A DNA stretch of 64,000 bases from Listeria monocytogenes (GTDB taxonomy: Bacteria > Bacillota > Bacilli > Lactobacillales > Listeriaceae). Both the position numbers and the translations under genes were made by a program. Location: NCBI RefSeq assembly GCF_041765605.1, contig NZ_CP168900.1, positions 1,256,001 through 1,320,000 on the forward strand. The letters run 5' to 3'. The notes under the pieces were generated by a model, which saw nothing but the letters and a program-made list of their open reading frames with translations, did no database searches and was not told where the DNA came from. Shown one piece after another: positions 1 through 9,326 of the stretch; within the stretch, counting starts at the first letter, position 1, and each line of letters begins with the position of its first letter.

Positions 1-916
1 TGATTTTTCTAAAAAAGCATTCGATTGGGCAGCGCATCCTATCAAAAATTTAAATAAACTTTTTGGTGGTTTATCTGCAGGCGTGAAAATGGGGAACGAT
101 GGAAATTTAGGTTCCGATGTGCTGAACTATTTGAAAAACAGTATCGGTTCACCTCTAGAAAAAATGCTGTCTGGTTTTAAAGAAACGGCGCCAGTGGCAG
201 GACCGGCTGGGAAAGGTGCTTCGGCGTGGTCTAGTGTTATTAAGAAAGCTGCTCTAGCCATGAAAGTGGATTTGTCCGGTGGTGAATTAAAAGGGATTAT
301 AGCACAAATTCATCGTGAGTCTGGCGGGAATGAAAAAATAACTCAGTCATCTGCTGTTGTGGATGTTAATACATTATCAGGCAACCCGGCTAAAGGTTTG
401 CTTCAATATATACCACAAACATTCAATGCATATAGAATGAAAGGGCATAACAATATATTTTCTGGTTATGACCAGTTGCTGGCATTCTTCAATAACTCGT
501 CATGGAGAAATGACCTTCCCTATGGTAAACGAGGTTGGGGACCACGAGGACATCGTCGATTTGCAAACGGTGGTTTTGTAAACAAAAATGAAATGATAGA
601 AGTTGCTGAGAACAATAAGCCAGAGGTCGTCATTCCCCTTACTCGAAAAAACCGAGCAGTTCAATTAATTAAAAAAACAAAAGAAATTATAGGAATGAAT
701 GATGGCGGTAGTGTCACTATCAATAATAATAATAGTAATAATAATAATAATTTGATTTTGGAAGAAATGAAAAAGCAAAATGAATATTTAAAATTACTTC
801 TGATGAAAAGCTCTAAAATTGTTATTGATAAAAATTCTATAATTGAAACAGCAAATGAGGGCTTAGGTGTCAAATGGAGCCGAAGCAACTATGAAGATGG
901 TGGTGTTACATTCTAA
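1..916 (+). CDS. Phage tail tape measure protein, C-terminal part with lytic transglycosylase domain
   Basis: The reading frame is open from the first base of the window, so this is the end of a longer protein that starts outside. The visible part contains a soluble-lytic-transglycosylase-like module with a HRESGG motif (about residues 102-107 counted from base 83) whose Glu is the probable catalytic acid, then a GLLQYIPQTF segment typical of SLT domains. Tape measure proteins set siphophage tail length, and an embedded muralytic domain helps local cell-wall penetration. A low-complexity Asn run precedes a C-terminal coiled-coil-like segment. The stop overlaps the start of the next tail gene by one base. 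Confidence 0.8.
   Translation, partial: DFSKKAFDWAAHPIKNLNKLFGGLSAGVKMGNDGNLGSDVLNYLKNSIGSPLEKMLSGFKETAPVAGPAGKGASAWSSVIKKAALAMKVDLSGGELKGIIAQIHRESGGNEKITQSSAVVDVNTLSGNPAKGLLQYIPQTFNAYRMKGHNNIFSGYDQLLAFFNNSSWRNDLPYGKRGWGPRGHRRFANGGFVNKNEMIEVAENNKPEVVIPLTRKNRAVQLIKKTKEIIGMNDGGSVTINNNNSNNNNNLILEEMKKQNEYLKLLLMKSSKIVIDKNSIIETANEGLGVKWSRSNYEDGGVTF
722..752 (+). repeat. AAT trinucleotide tract inside the tape measure gene
   Basis: About ten near-perfect AAT triplets interrupted by one AGT encode an Asn-rich stretch between the SLT domain and the C-terminal helix. Gain or loss of whole triplets would keep the frame, so length variation would be tolerated. Confidence 0.8.
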
Positions 917-1746
917 TGAAGATACCAAAAAAATCAAGGTGGGTATTGATACTAAATAAAAATAATGAAAAAGAGCTCACGAGTTTATCGGGGCTCTATT
1001 TTTTAGAAGCAGAACAAGAAGATTTAAACTACAGAGCACTTGTACAAACGTCAGAAATCAATGATGGCGAGGTGCCAATATCTAATTTTTTTGACCCTTT
1101 TACACTAAAACTTCTTTTCTACTTCAAGGGGAGGGATGAAAAAGATTTAAATTTATTAGTACAAGAATTAAGACAAGAATTAGCTATAAGGAATTCTTAC
1201 TATGTTGTTCATAGTGATTTGCCAATGTTTAAATATCCTTGCAATCAGGCAAGTTTCGAAATTGAGAGAATAAACAATTCTGATGCGAAAATATCAATTT
1301 CTTTCAGAGTCTTCAAAGGTTATAAAGAATCCCTTCCTAATACACTTTCGGCACAGCTTATTGATAATAACTGGGGATTTGGTATGGGCTTAGAAATGCA
1401 AGATTTAAGTTATACACATGAGACTAAAAGCTTTGATATTTTTAACGCAGGCTTAGAAATTGACCCACGTTTACAGCATACATTAAAGATAGCTTTTTCT
1501 GGAATTGTGACAAACAAATTGACGATATACAATCAAACAACAGATGATTCTTTTATTTATAATGGAAATTTAAAAAAAAATAATATTTTATTATTGGACG
1601 GTGTTTACCCTTTGGTAGATGGAGCAAGGTGTGGTAAAAATACAAATAATGGAATTGTAAGACTTGCGAAGGGAAATAATAGTATAAAAATTGAAGGTGC
1701 AAATGATTTTAAAATTAGTTTTGCTTTTCATTTTCTCTACAGATAG
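916..1746 (+). CDS. Phage distal tail (Dit-like) protein
   Basis: A protein of 276 residues directly after the tape measure gene, the usual place of the distal tail protein in siphophages of Gram-positive hosts. Its size and mixed-beta composition fit the siphophage tail family (Dit), which forms the hub ring joining tail tube and baseplate. The start overlaps the preceding stop (TAATG), suggesting translational coupling. The function rests mainly on position and general similarity; no catalytic motif is expected. Confidence 0.65.
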   Translation: MKIPKKSRWVLILNKNNEKELTSLSGLYFLEAEQEDLNYRALVQTSEINDGEVPISNFFDPFTLKLLFYFKGRDEKDLNLLVQELRQELAIRNSYYVVHSDLPMFKYPCNQASFEIERINNSDAKISISFRVFKGYKESLPNTLSAQLIDNNWGFGMGLEMQDLSYTHETKSFDIFNAGLEIDPRLQHTLKIAFSGIVTNKLTIYNQTTDDSFIYNGNLKKNNILLLDGVYPLVDGARCGKNTNNGIVRLAKGNNSIKIEGANDFKISFAFHFLYR

Positions 1747-1755
1747 GAGTTTTTT

Positions 1756-3348
1756 ATGTCTGACGTATATGTAAGAACAGCAACCGGTAAGGTTCAGGAA
1801 GTCCTTCTCTCTCATAGCAATTTCAAAATTGATTTTCAAACAAATGTTAGTTGGAATTGTAGCTTTTCAGCATTTTTAAATGACAAAAGTAAAACAGCTT
1901 ACGATTTGATACAAAATGAAAATATAATCATATATGAGGGACAACAATATGTGATAAAAGAATTGAGCCTAGTTGATGAATGGACAAAAGAAGTATTCGC
2001 GCAACATATTGCTTGGGAATTTCAAAACCATATTCTCGCAGCATCAGAGGAAGAACAGAAAAATGTTAAATACACTTTGAAACAATACCTCGAAAAGTCA
2101 ACCAAAGGAAATATTTTTGACTATTCATTTGTTATTCACGGTTCTTTTCCCACAATAACATTTGAGAATGACATCGGTGGGAAAAATGGAATTGAATTAA
2201 TCAAAGAAGCATGTGAACAGTTTGGATGTTTTTTTTATCCTGATAACAAAATTTTACATTTATATAGTGAAAACATGTACTATAAATCAAGTGAAGTTAC
2301 GTTGCGCTATTTATTTAATACGAAAGATGTCAAAGTATCAGTTAATACTAATGAGTTACGCACTCGTATTAAAGCATATGGAAAAAAGAAAACAACAAAT
2401 GGAAAATATTCTATTCGTAAAACAACAGATTTAACATTAAATGGAACATTTATTAAAACAGGAACTTGGTATGCAGAAAATCCAACTTTAAGCACAAGTT
2501 TTAGCGCAAATGTCAATGTGTCATACGATGGTGACTCTATCTTTTTTGATTTGAAACAAGGAAATCATGGAGGCATTGTTGAATTGTTTTTTGACGGCAA
2601 AAATGTAGGGAAATATTCCCAGTGGTCATCAAGCTCAAAATCAAGACAAATTATTATCACTAATAATGCTAGCAAAGGGGATCATGTAATCACTTGTAAA
2701 TTTAGCAATGAAGATAGTGAACATAAAATGAGTAGTAAAACAGTTACTGAATATATAACAGATGTCAAAACGGGAAAAAAGGTTAAAGTGACAAAACAAG
2801 TAAAAACACCAAATTGGTTATATGTAGGCACAGCGACAGGCAATGTTACATGGAGTGTATATAACACTACAGGAAACAATAAATATTATGCATTTGTTGA
2901 TTACATTAGTCCTAATGCCAATTTATATGGAATTCGTGAAGCGAATAGTGTTTTTGAAGAGAAGTATTCTGATGACAAAGCCTTGCTAGAATTTGCAAAA
3001 AAACAAATTTTAGATGTTCCAGAAACTTCTTTAGAACTAACTTATACTGGTACAGAAGACTTAAATCCGCGAGATACGATTCGCTTTATACATGAGCCGC
3101 TGGGGTTTAACACAGATTTGAAAGTTGTGTCTATAACCAAGCCTCATGGGTTATCAGGACAGCCTATTACTGTTAATTTTAGTAATACAAAAAAAGACAT
3201 AGTAAAAATACAACAACGAATTGCCCAAATGGCTAAATCGGCATCTTTGAAAGCATCTAACTCTATTAACAGTATAACCATGTTGCAAGATTCTATTTCT
3301 GATCAAGCTTTAGAAAGCGAAGTTGTGGGGGAGGTGGAAGATATTTAA
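1756..3348 (+). CDS. Phage tail endopeptidase-like (Tal) protein
   Basis: A protein of 530 residues whose N-terminal 370 or so resemble the prophage tail endopeptidase (Tal/gp18-like) family, which forms the tail tip below Dit. Recognisable features are the early NENIIIYEGQQYVIKE-type beta segment, the FGCFFYPDN segment and the NELRTRIKAYGKK segment. It starts 9 bases after the Dit stop behind a GGAG site and its stop overlaps the next start by one base. Family members either carry a C-terminal lytic domain or are purely structural; no clear peptidase motif is visible here. Confidence 0.65.
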   Translation: MSDVYVRTATGKVQEVLLSHSNFKIDFQTNVSWNCSFSAFLNDKSKTAYDLIQNENIIIYEGQQYVIKELSLVDEWTKEVFAQHIAWEFQNHILAASEEEQKNVKYTLKQYLEKSTKGNIFDYSFVIHGSFPTITFENDIGGKNGIELIKEACEQFGCFFYPDNKILHLYSENMYYKSSEVTLRYLFNTKDVKVSVNTNELRTRIKAYGKKKTTNGKYSIRKTTDLTLNGTFIKTGTWYAENPTLSTSFSANVNVSYDGDSIFFDLKQGNHGGIVELFFDGKNVGKYSQWSSSSKSRQIIITNNASKGDHVITCKFSNEDSEHKMSSKTVTEYITDVKTGKKVKVTKQVKTPNWLYVGTATGNVTWSVYNTTGNNKYYAFVDYISPNANLYGIREANSVFEEKYSDDKALLEFAKKQILDVPETSLELTYTGTEDLNPRDTIRFIHEPLGFNTDLKVVSITKPHGLSGQPITVNFSNTKKDIVKIQQRIAQMAKSASLKASNSINSITMLQDSISDQALESEVVGEVEDI

Positions 3349-3572
3349 TGACAGAAATTAGAGTATTAAAAAATAACGGTGATATTTATTATCCACAGAC
3401 GCATGCTCAAGCGGTTATGAATTTAAATGAAACTATCACTAAGGAAATGAATCAAACTGTGTTTGATTATATTAGAATCGCGAGTCCAAACGGGACAGTC
3501 TTTAGTTTAAGTGTTACTAACGATGGTTTATTAAATATTATAGAAGATGTATCTGAACAGGAGGTAAAATAA
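3348..3572 (+). CDS. Small phage baseplate/tail protein, function unknown
   Basis: A protein of 74 residues coupled to both neighbours by one-base overlaps, between the tail tip and tail spike genes. It has no membrane segment or recognised domain. The tight coupling makes it a real gene; a structural or adaptor role in the baseplate is inferred from position only. Confidence 0.6.
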   Translation: MTEIRVLKNNGDIYYPQTHAQAVMNLNETITKEMNQTVFDYIRIASPNGTVFSLSVTNDGLLNIIEDVSEQEVK

Positions 3573-5491
3573 TGTCAAGAATTAATTTAAATACGAGTGA
3601 CATAGGAGTCAGTTTAACAAGGGCAAATATGAATGCCATAATTGATAATTTTAAAAGCATTCAAAATTGTTTAAACGACAACTACACAAATTATAATAAT
3701 CACAAAACTAAAGATAATGGAGCCCACACTACAAATCAAATAAATGTAACATCATCATACACGTTACAGAAAAATTTAGAATGGTTACAAGAGACAATTG
3801 ACAATCTAGTGATTGGAGCAAATGGTGACGGTGTTGCTGAAACAAAACAAGCTAGAGTTAGCTTTTTTGATAATAAAGCTTTTGAAACAGTTAATAGTCG
3901 TCTTTTTTCAGATTTTAAATTTGCATCTGATCGTTTACATGAGTTAGATGAAAATTTAAATAAATACATTACCAATGTTAAATTGTTTGGTGCTATAGGC
4001 GATGGAGTTAATGATGATACTGAAATTATTCAATCATTATTACTAAGTAATAAAACAGAGCTTTTCATTCCTAATGGGACCTATGCAATCAAAAAAAATC
4101 TATATGTACCTGCTAATACAACAATAACATTTGAAAGCAAAGATGCTATTTTTAAACGTATGTCAAGTGATGTTAATTATTTATTTATCAATTATGAAGA
4201 TGGAGTTCCGCACAAGAACTATGATGGTAATGGAAATATAAATATTTTTGGTGGAACGATTGATATAAATGGTGCTGAATTTCCAACAGTTTGTTCCGCA
4301 GTGATGTTAAGGCATGCTGATAATTGTCATTTTAAAGATATGCTAGTTCTAGATACAGTAAATGGACATGCATTTGATGTCAATGGGTGTCGAAATATTT
4401 ATTTCGATAATGTAGAATGTTTAGGATGGAGAGACGTGACAGTCGATAAATCATTGATAGCGCAAGAAGCCTTTCAACTATCTGTTGCTTCCGAGGATGT
4501 TTACGATATAGCTGTTCAAAATGCTTATTCTAATAGAGAGATTTATTTTAATAATTGTAGAACTGGTAATTCGAAAACAGCAGGTAGCGTGGCATATAAT
4601 GTAGCAATTGGTAATCATAGCGCGTACACGGTTTCGAACGGTGTAAATATATACATTACAAATTGTCAGTTTGATGGTGGCAATTACTATGCTATTCGAC
4701 TTTTTGGGTTTAAGAATGTATTTGTGCGAGGATTGAAAGTGAATGATTATCTAGGTTTAACAGCATTGCATAGTAGTGCGGGTTTTACTTATAATCCTGA
4801 TTTAACAAAAAACTATAGTGTAGATATGACAAGTGAGAATATACATTTTAAAGATGTTGATTTTTATTCGAAAAAAACTAATACAGATAGACAAGCTATT
4901 CTAATTGTTGGTTCTACAAGTGAAGAAGGAATTAGGTTGAATTATTCAAGGAAAATATCTTTTAACAATGTAAGAATGAATGGAACATACGAACGAACAA
5001 CCAACCTCGCGTATATAAGAGATGCTATTTCTGTAATGTTTGATAATTTTACGGCTTACGATTTTTTAGCTGGAATAAGAGGGACAAGAAACGAGTTTAT
5101 TAGTTTTTCAAGGATTTCTTTAGATCATATTTCAACAGAAGCTGTTTATTTTACAGATACTAAGTTTTCAGAAATCACTACGTCTTCTTTTGTAAATTGT
5201 GCTATTGACAATAGCAATGGAGTCGTTAGTTTTTCTAATGGGTGTGCTAATAACACAATAAGTGGTAGTAATATCCGATTGGGTGGATTAGGAAATCAAA
5301 AATATGGAGTTGTAATGACAACTGATACTCACCACTGTCATTCATTTAACAATTTTTTAGAAGGAATGATAGGGGCCGCAGCAACAAGCGGAAGTAAATG
5401 CTATAATGGTTCATTATTCTATGAAGGTTCAAAAATGTACGTTGGATTGGTTGTAAACGGAATGTTTCAATTACAAGAAATAACCGCATAA
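3572..5491 (+). CDS. Phage tail spike / receptor-binding protein with right-handed beta-helix
   Basis: A protein of 639 residues. Residues 1-130 look like an attachment region with helical segments. From about residue 133 (KLFGAIGDGVNDDTE) it has the entry motif of the pectate-lyase-3 superfamily, followed by many short repeats of N-I-Y-F-x-N and similar type, as in single-stranded right-handed beta-helices. Such proteins bind or cleave surface glycans, for Listeria phages probably wall teichoic acid sugars. No catalytic set can be assigned from sequence alone. It is coupled to the preceding gene (TAATG) and followed by another baseplate gene. Confidence 0.7.
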   Translation: MSRINLNTSDIGVSLTRANMNAIIDNFKSIQNCLNDNYTNYNNHKTKDNGAHTTNQINVTSSYTLQKNLEWLQETIDNLVIGANGDGVAETKQARVSFFDNKAFETVNSRLFSDFKFASDRLHELDENLNKYITNVKLFGAIGDGVNDDTEIIQSLLLSNKTELFIPNGTYAIKKNLYVPANTTITFESKDAIFKRMSSDVNYLFINYEDGVPHKNYDGNGNINIFGGTIDINGAEFPTVCSAVMLRHADNCHFKDMLVLDTVNGHAFDVNGCRNIYFDNVECLGWRDVTVDKSLIAQEAFQLSVASEDVYDIAVQNAYSNREIYFNNCRTGNSKTAGSVAYNVAIGNHSAYTVSNGVNIYITNCQFDGGNYYAIRLFGFKNVFVRGLKVNDYLGLTALHSSAGFTYNPDLTKNYSVDMTSENIHFKDVDFYSKKTNTDRQAILIVGSTSEEGIRLNYSRKISFNNVRMNGTYERTTNLAYIRDAISVMFDNFTAYDFLAGIRGTRNEFISFSRISLDHISTEAVYFTDTKFSEITTSSFVNCAIDNSNGVVSFSNGCANNTISGSNIRLGGLGNQKYGVVMTTDTHHCHSFNNFLEGMIGAAATSGSKCYNGSLFYEGSKMYVGLVVNGMFQLQEITA

Positions 5492-5499
5492 GGAGGAAG

Positions 5500-6777
5500 A
5501 TGATGACAATAAAAAAGATTGGTACAACTAAACTTGAGACTAGCGCCTATTATCAACCTATTGGAAATACTGGCATTAAGTTTTGGAATATGGATTCTAA
5601 TACCTCAATTCTTCAATTTCAAATAACAAGAAATAATATTGTTTTACCTTTAGGCTTAAACAACGTCATTGCTTATATTACTCTAATAGCAAGCGATGGA
5701 AGTCATTTAACTGATACATTAGAAATCATTGATGAATTGAAAGGTATTTTATCATATCAAATTCCCAATGATTTTTTAATGCACACAGGAACAGTTCAGG
5801 GGCAGGTTTATATTAGTGTGAATAACACAGAAGAGACAGTAACGGAAGCTGAGTTTATTTTTGAGATTGAAGATGCATTAATCAACAAGATAACAAGTGA
5901 TATAAAAATAAAATATATTCGTATTTTTGATGATTTAAAAAAAGATATTGAAAAAAAAATAAAAAAAATCATTGCTGATATTGACTCAGGAGATGATTAT
6001 GTAACAGCTATACAAAACGTGTCTATTGATGCCACCACAAAAATAAATGCGAAGTATGACGACTTACAAACACGATTCGACAATTTAAATCCCTCGCAGC
6101 TCGCAAAAAAAACAGGTGATACTTTCACTGGATCATTGCAATTTGACGGAGTACCAACAATCTTTCAAGCGAAGCAGAGCAATGCTTGGTGGTATCGTCT
6201 AACATCAGAAAATAGCACAACTTGTCAGCAATCTTTGTTTCCAACAATTGTTTCAGGTATAAACGGCATTCAAGGAGCTGGTTATAACTTTAAACAGGCA
6301 TACTTGAAGTTAAATAACGTCGATGTAGAAACAGTTACAGGTGCGCAAGCAAGAGCAGACAAAGCACTTGATGACGCGAAAACAGATTCACAAGCGAAAG
6401 CAAATCAAGCTTTAATAGATGCGAACATCTATACAGACAACTCGAGTAAAGAAAAGCTCGTATGGTCTGGTTCGTCCTACTTTCTTGATACGCATACCTT
6501 CAGCTGGGACGCCGCAAAAGTAAAACATGGCGTATTACTAGAATTCTCACGTTACATTCCGGGCACAGGGGTGCAGGACTATGGTTATATCCAGTATTTT
6601 TTCTCAAAAGAATATCTAGTAAGAAATAATAATAAAGCAACTTGGATAAATATGCCTGGAGCAACAGATGCAGCTAAGAAAACGGTTAGACTAACACCAA
6701 CAAGCGTCAGTGGAGATGCAACAAATGGTCAAGCACAAAGCACGAGTTACGCATTAAGAACAGTGGCAATCTTTTAG
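5500..6777 (+). CDS. Phage baseplate upper protein (BppU N-terminal domain-like)
   Basis: A protein of 425 residues. The N-terminal 135 or so, with TSILQFQITRNN and a following beta-rich segment, resemble the BppU N-terminal domain that docks receptor-binding proteins onto siphophage baseplates. A Lys-rich helical linker (about residues 140-165) follows, then a beta-rich C-terminal part that probably contacts the host or carries accessory tips. It starts behind an AGGAGGAAG site just after the spike gene. Confidence 0.6.
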   Translation: MMTIKKIGTTKLETSAYYQPIGNTGIKFWNMDSNTSILQFQITRNNIVLPLGLNNVIAYITLIASDGSHLTDTLEIIDELKGILSYQIPNDFLMHTGTVQGQVYISVNNTEETVTEAEFIFEIEDALINKITSDIKIKYIRIFDDLKKDIEKKIKKIIADIDSGDDYVTAIQNVSIDATTKINAKYDDLQTRFDNLNPSQLAKKTGDTFTGSLQFDGVPTIFQAKQSNAWWYRLTSENSTTCQQSLFPTIVSGINGIQGAGYNFKQAYLKLNNVDVETVTGAQARADKALDDAKTDSQAKANQALIDANIYTDNSSKEKLVWSGSSYFLDTHTFSWDAAKVKHGVLLEFSRYIPGTGVQDYGYIQYFFSKEYLVRNNNKATWINMPGATDAAKKTVRLTPTSVSGDATNGQAQSTSYALRTVAIF

Positions 6778-6793
6778 GCAGGAGGTAATTAAC

Positions 6794-7114
6794 ATGAAGT
6801 CATTTGTTACAGTAAATAGCGATGGATACATCGATATGTGGAGTAATCATAAATTAGAAGGATTTATAGAAGTTGAAACAGCAGAAAATAACATGAATCT
6901 AATTAATGTGTGCAAAATTGAAAACGGTAAAGTTGTTTTAGATGAAAAACGACAGCAAGAAATTATTGCTAGTCAACGAGCAGAGAAAACAGAATTAGAA
7001 TTGTTAAAACAAGAAAATGCAGATATGATGCTATATGTTGCAGAAGTTGAACAGAAAACGCAGCAAGATAATGCAGATTTATTATTATCTCTAGCGGAAG
7101 CAGGTGTTTTGTAA
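6794..7114 (+). CDS. Small phage baseplate-associated protein
   Basis: A protein of 106 residues with a short N-terminal beta part and a long C-terminal helix rich in Glu, Gln and Lys (about residues 55-105) predicted to form a coiled coil. Similar small proteins sit between receptor-binding and holin genes in many Firmicute siphophages. The next gene, for an XkdX-like protein, starts immediately after its stop. The function is unknown. Confidence 0.6.
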   Translation: MKSFVTVNSDGYIDMWSNHKLEGFIEVETAENNMNLINVCKIENGKVVLDEKRQQEIIASQRAEKTELELLKQENADMMLYVAEVEQKTQQDNADLLLSLAEAGVL

Positions 7115-7261
7115 ATGATTAACTGGTATGAAAAAGTAAAAGATTATTTTTTAGGTGGCTACTATACTGAAGCAGATGTTAATAAATTCGTTACTTTAAA
7201 AAAGATAACGAGATCACAAGCAGATGAAATAATCGCTATGAAAGAAGCAAAAGCCGAGTAG
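7115..7261 (+). CDS. XkdX-like small phage protein
   Basis: A 48-residue gene starting with ATG directly after the previous stop. The product begins MINWYEKVKDYFLGGYYTEA and continues with DVNKFVTLKKIT, the layout of the XkdX family (W-Y segment, then a Y-T/S-x-x-D-V/L-x-x-F-V pattern). These mini-proteins are nearly always encoded just upstream of the holin/lysin module in Firmicute phages; their role is unknown. Confidence 0.7.
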   Translation: MINWYEKVKDYFLGGYYTEADVNKFVTLKKITRSQADEIIAMKEAKAE

Positions 7262-7286
7262 GCTTATTTTTATAGGGGATGATTAA

Positions 7287-7742
7287 ATGAAGAAAGCCTG
7301 GGTAAAAATCAAATTGCAACTATATGATAAGCCATATAAAGAGTATTTGAGTATTCTTTATTTATTACAGGTTAGTTTATTCAGCATGGTTACGGGTGGT
7401 TTCTTAATCGTCAAAGGCGATGAAATTATTGAGCAGAGTAAAACCTACAAATTAATGGCAAACCTCATGACAATGGATACATGGGGTTTTTTGTTTGTGA
7501 TCAGTTCTGTTTTGATCTTCATTGCAGCATTTCAAGAAACAAAGGCTAAATTTATCAATATGCTGATAGGAGGACTTGTCGGGGTGTTTGTCCTCTTTTT
7601 ATATGCAAGTGCAAGTGCTGAAAGTCAAGCGACACAGCTATGGCCTATACGCTACGGATTAAGCGCTTGTTTTAATCTATTTGTATCAATCGCAGGAGGC
7701 TGGGAGTTATGGAGGATGAAAAAGATAGAAAAAGATATGTGA
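7287..7742 (+). CDS. Phage membrane protein of unknown function
   Basis: A protein of 151 residues with about four hydrophobic segments (near residues 23-45, 68-88, 92-112 and 118-140), so an integral membrane protein. It starts behind GGGGAT and its 3' end overlaps the next gene by 34 bases in another frame. Its position between baseplate and lysis genes suggests a lysis or membrane-associated phage function, but no family was recognised. Confidence 0.55.
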   Translation: MKKAWVKIKLQLYDKPYKEYLSILYLLQVSLFSMVTGGFLIVKGDEIIEQSKTYKLMANLMTMDTWGFLFVISSVLIFIAAFQETKAKFINMLIGGLVGVFVLFLYASASAESQATQLWPIRYGLSACFNLFVSIAGGWELWRMKKIEKDM

Positions 7743-8104
7743 CCCGGCTCGATCTTTTAGAACATGGCGATAAATTAAAAAAAGAGATCAGAACCGAAAT
7801 CAAGGAGGTTGATAAAAATGTAGACGAACTGAGGGAAGATATGGGCGAGCTAAAAGATTTAGTATTACCAATTTCAGGCGCTTTACAGCAAATTGTAGAT
7901 AATACCAAAGAGACTGCCGTATCTTTAAAAGGAGTTATCGAAAAGCAACAAGCACATGATATTGAAATGGCAGAGTTTCGTATTTCCAGCAAACAAAAAG
8001 GAAAGAAGCGAGAAGGAAATACAACAATAATCGTGGCGATCATTGGGGGTATTTGTACCATAATCGGAACAATGCTCACGGTTGCACCACTAATTTGGCA
8101 TTAG
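7709..8104 (+). CDS. XhlA-like (hemolysin XhlA family) phage membrane-anchored protein
   Basis: A protein of 131 residues with a charged helical coiled coil over about residues 1-95 and a single C-terminal membrane anchor (about residues 108-128), the architecture of PBSX XhlA-type proteins that act with the holin in host lysis. An AGGAGG sequence precedes the start inside the upstream gene. It stands directly before holin and endolysin, consistent with a lysis cassette. The family call is by architecture and position. Confidence 0.6.
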   Translation: MEDEKDRKRYVTRLDLLEHGDKLKKEIRTEIKEVDKNVDELREDMGELKDLVLPISGALQQIVDNTKETAVSLKGVIEKQQAHDIEMAEFRISSKQKGKKREGNTTIIVAIIGGICTIIGTMLTVAPLIWH

Positions 8105-8116
8105 GAGGAATAATAA

Positions 8117-8365
8117 ATGAACAAAATCAATTGGAAAGTAAGATTTCAAAATAAAGTGTGGGTAGTCGCATTAATTGCGGCTATTTTCTTTGTAGTTCAA
8201 GCAGTCTTGTGGGTGTTCAATATTGAATGGGACTACAACGACCTATTACAGCGCATCATTACCGTGGTTACGGGAGTGTTTGCTGTAGTAGGCTTAATTA
8301 TTGATCCTACAACCGCAGGAAGCAAAGATAGTGACTTAGTGATGAAAAGAAAGGATGATAAATAA
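8117..8365 (+). CDS. Phage holin (phi LC3-like)
   Basis: An 82-residue protein with the typical holin pattern of the phi LC3 family: a short basic N-terminus ending in RFQNK-W, a first membrane segment (about residues 16-34), a loop containing D/N residues, a second membrane segment (about 48-62), then PTTAGSKDS and a charged tail. It permeabilises the membrane to release endolysin. The stop overlaps the endolysin start by one base. Confidence 0.8.
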   Translation: MNKINWKVRFQNKVWVVALIAAIFFVVQAVLWVFNIEWDYNDLLQRIITVVTGVFAVVGLIIDPTTAGSKDSDLVMKRKDDK

Positions 8366-9195
8366 TGACTATGTATTATGAAGAAAGAAGTAGAAATAAC
8401 ATTGCTAAACTTGCTACAAACACGAGAGCAAAAGCACTGGAATGGTTTAACTGGTGTTGTAAAAATGGGATTGAGATTTTAGTATATGAGACTATTCGAA
8501 CAAAAGAGCAACAATCCGCAAATGTCGCTAATGGAAAATCGCAAACAATGCGTTCTTATCACATCGTTGGACAAGCTTTTGATTTTGTAATGACAAAAGG
8601 CAAAACTGTGGATTGGAGTGGCTATAAAACAGCTACAGCGAAGAAAGCTATCGCAAAAGCGAAGTCCCTTGGATTTTCATGGGGTGGGGATTGGAGCGGT
8701 TTTTTTGACTGTCCACATATGCAATATGAATACAAGGGCTATGGGACAGATAAATTTACAGCAGATACTCCAACTACTACGAAAAAAACAGGTAAACAAG
8801 GAGTGTATGCACGAGGTAATTTAAACATCCGCACAAAAGCAACGTGGGATAGTACTACAGCGTTTAAAGTGCCTGTTTACTACTATGCGCAAATTTTATG
8901 GGATACAAAACAAGGAGAGTGGGTGCAAATTGAGTTTCAAGGCAAGAAAGGCTGGTACAAACCGAACTTTAAAGATTATTGGTTCGAGAAAGACCCTTGC
9001 ATCGCTTATATCTGCACAGCAGATGTTAATTTCCGGAAAAGTTCAAAATGGGATAGTCCAGTTGCACAGAAGAAGAAAAAAGGCGATACTGTGCGAATGG
9101 TAAAAAAAGCAAAAAATGGTTGGCTAGAGTTCGGGCTAACGAATGGAGTTATTGGTTATATTCCGAATTCCACAAAATATGTGAAGAAAAAATAA
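8365..9195 (+). CDS. Phage endolysin, M15-family L-alanyl-D-glutamate peptidase with two C-terminal SH3-like domains
   Basis: A protein of 276 residues. The N-terminal domain (1 to about 130) carries the zinc-peptidase motif S-Y-H-I-V-G-Q-A-F-D near residues 56-65 and a second metal/catalytic motif D-C-P-H-M near 114-118, as in Listeria phage Ply118/Ply500-type enzymes that cut between L-Ala and D-Glu of peptidoglycan. The C-terminal half holds two SH3b-like repeats (GVYARGNLNIRTK..., then AYICTADVNFRKSS...) that bind the Listeria wall. There is no signal peptide, so release depends on the holin encoded just upstream. Confidence 0.85.
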   Translation: MTMYYEERSRNNIAKLATNTRAKALEWFNWCCKNGIEILVYETIRTKEQQSANVANGKSQTMRSYHIVGQAFDFVMTKGKTVDWSGYKTATAKKAIAKAKSLGFSWGGDWSGFFDCPHMQYEYKGYGTDKFTADTPTTTKKTGKQGVYARGNLNIRTKATWDSTTAFKVPVYYYAQILWDTKQGEWVQIEFQGKKGWYKPNFKDYWFEKDPCIAYICTADVNFRKSSKWDSPVAQKKKKGDTVRMVKKAKNGWLEFGLTNGVIGYIPNSTKYVKKK

Positions 9196-9203
9196 TTTTG
9201 ATG

Positions 9204-9231
9204 CCCTCGCTTTTGCGGGGGTTGTTTTTTT
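9204..9231 (+). terminator. Terminator of the phage late operon
   Basis: The stem CCCTCGC/GCGGGGG (one wobble pair) with a four-base loop is followed by a T-rich run. It lies nine bases after the endolysin stop and separates the lysis module from the following three-gene cassette. Confidence 0.85.
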
Positions 9232-9326
9232 GTATAAAAAGGATACTTTTGCGATACTTTGTAAGCTAATAAATAAGCTAAAATGAAGATAACATCATTT
9301 TGTGGCTGTTTATAGCTGTTAAGCAC

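Noticed and set aside
661-888. Leftward frame with a poly-Leu run
   Set aside because: It is the antisense of the AAT tract in the tape measure gene.
7287-7742. Second holin gene
   Set aside because: Too long, with four membrane segments; a clear holin follows at 8117.
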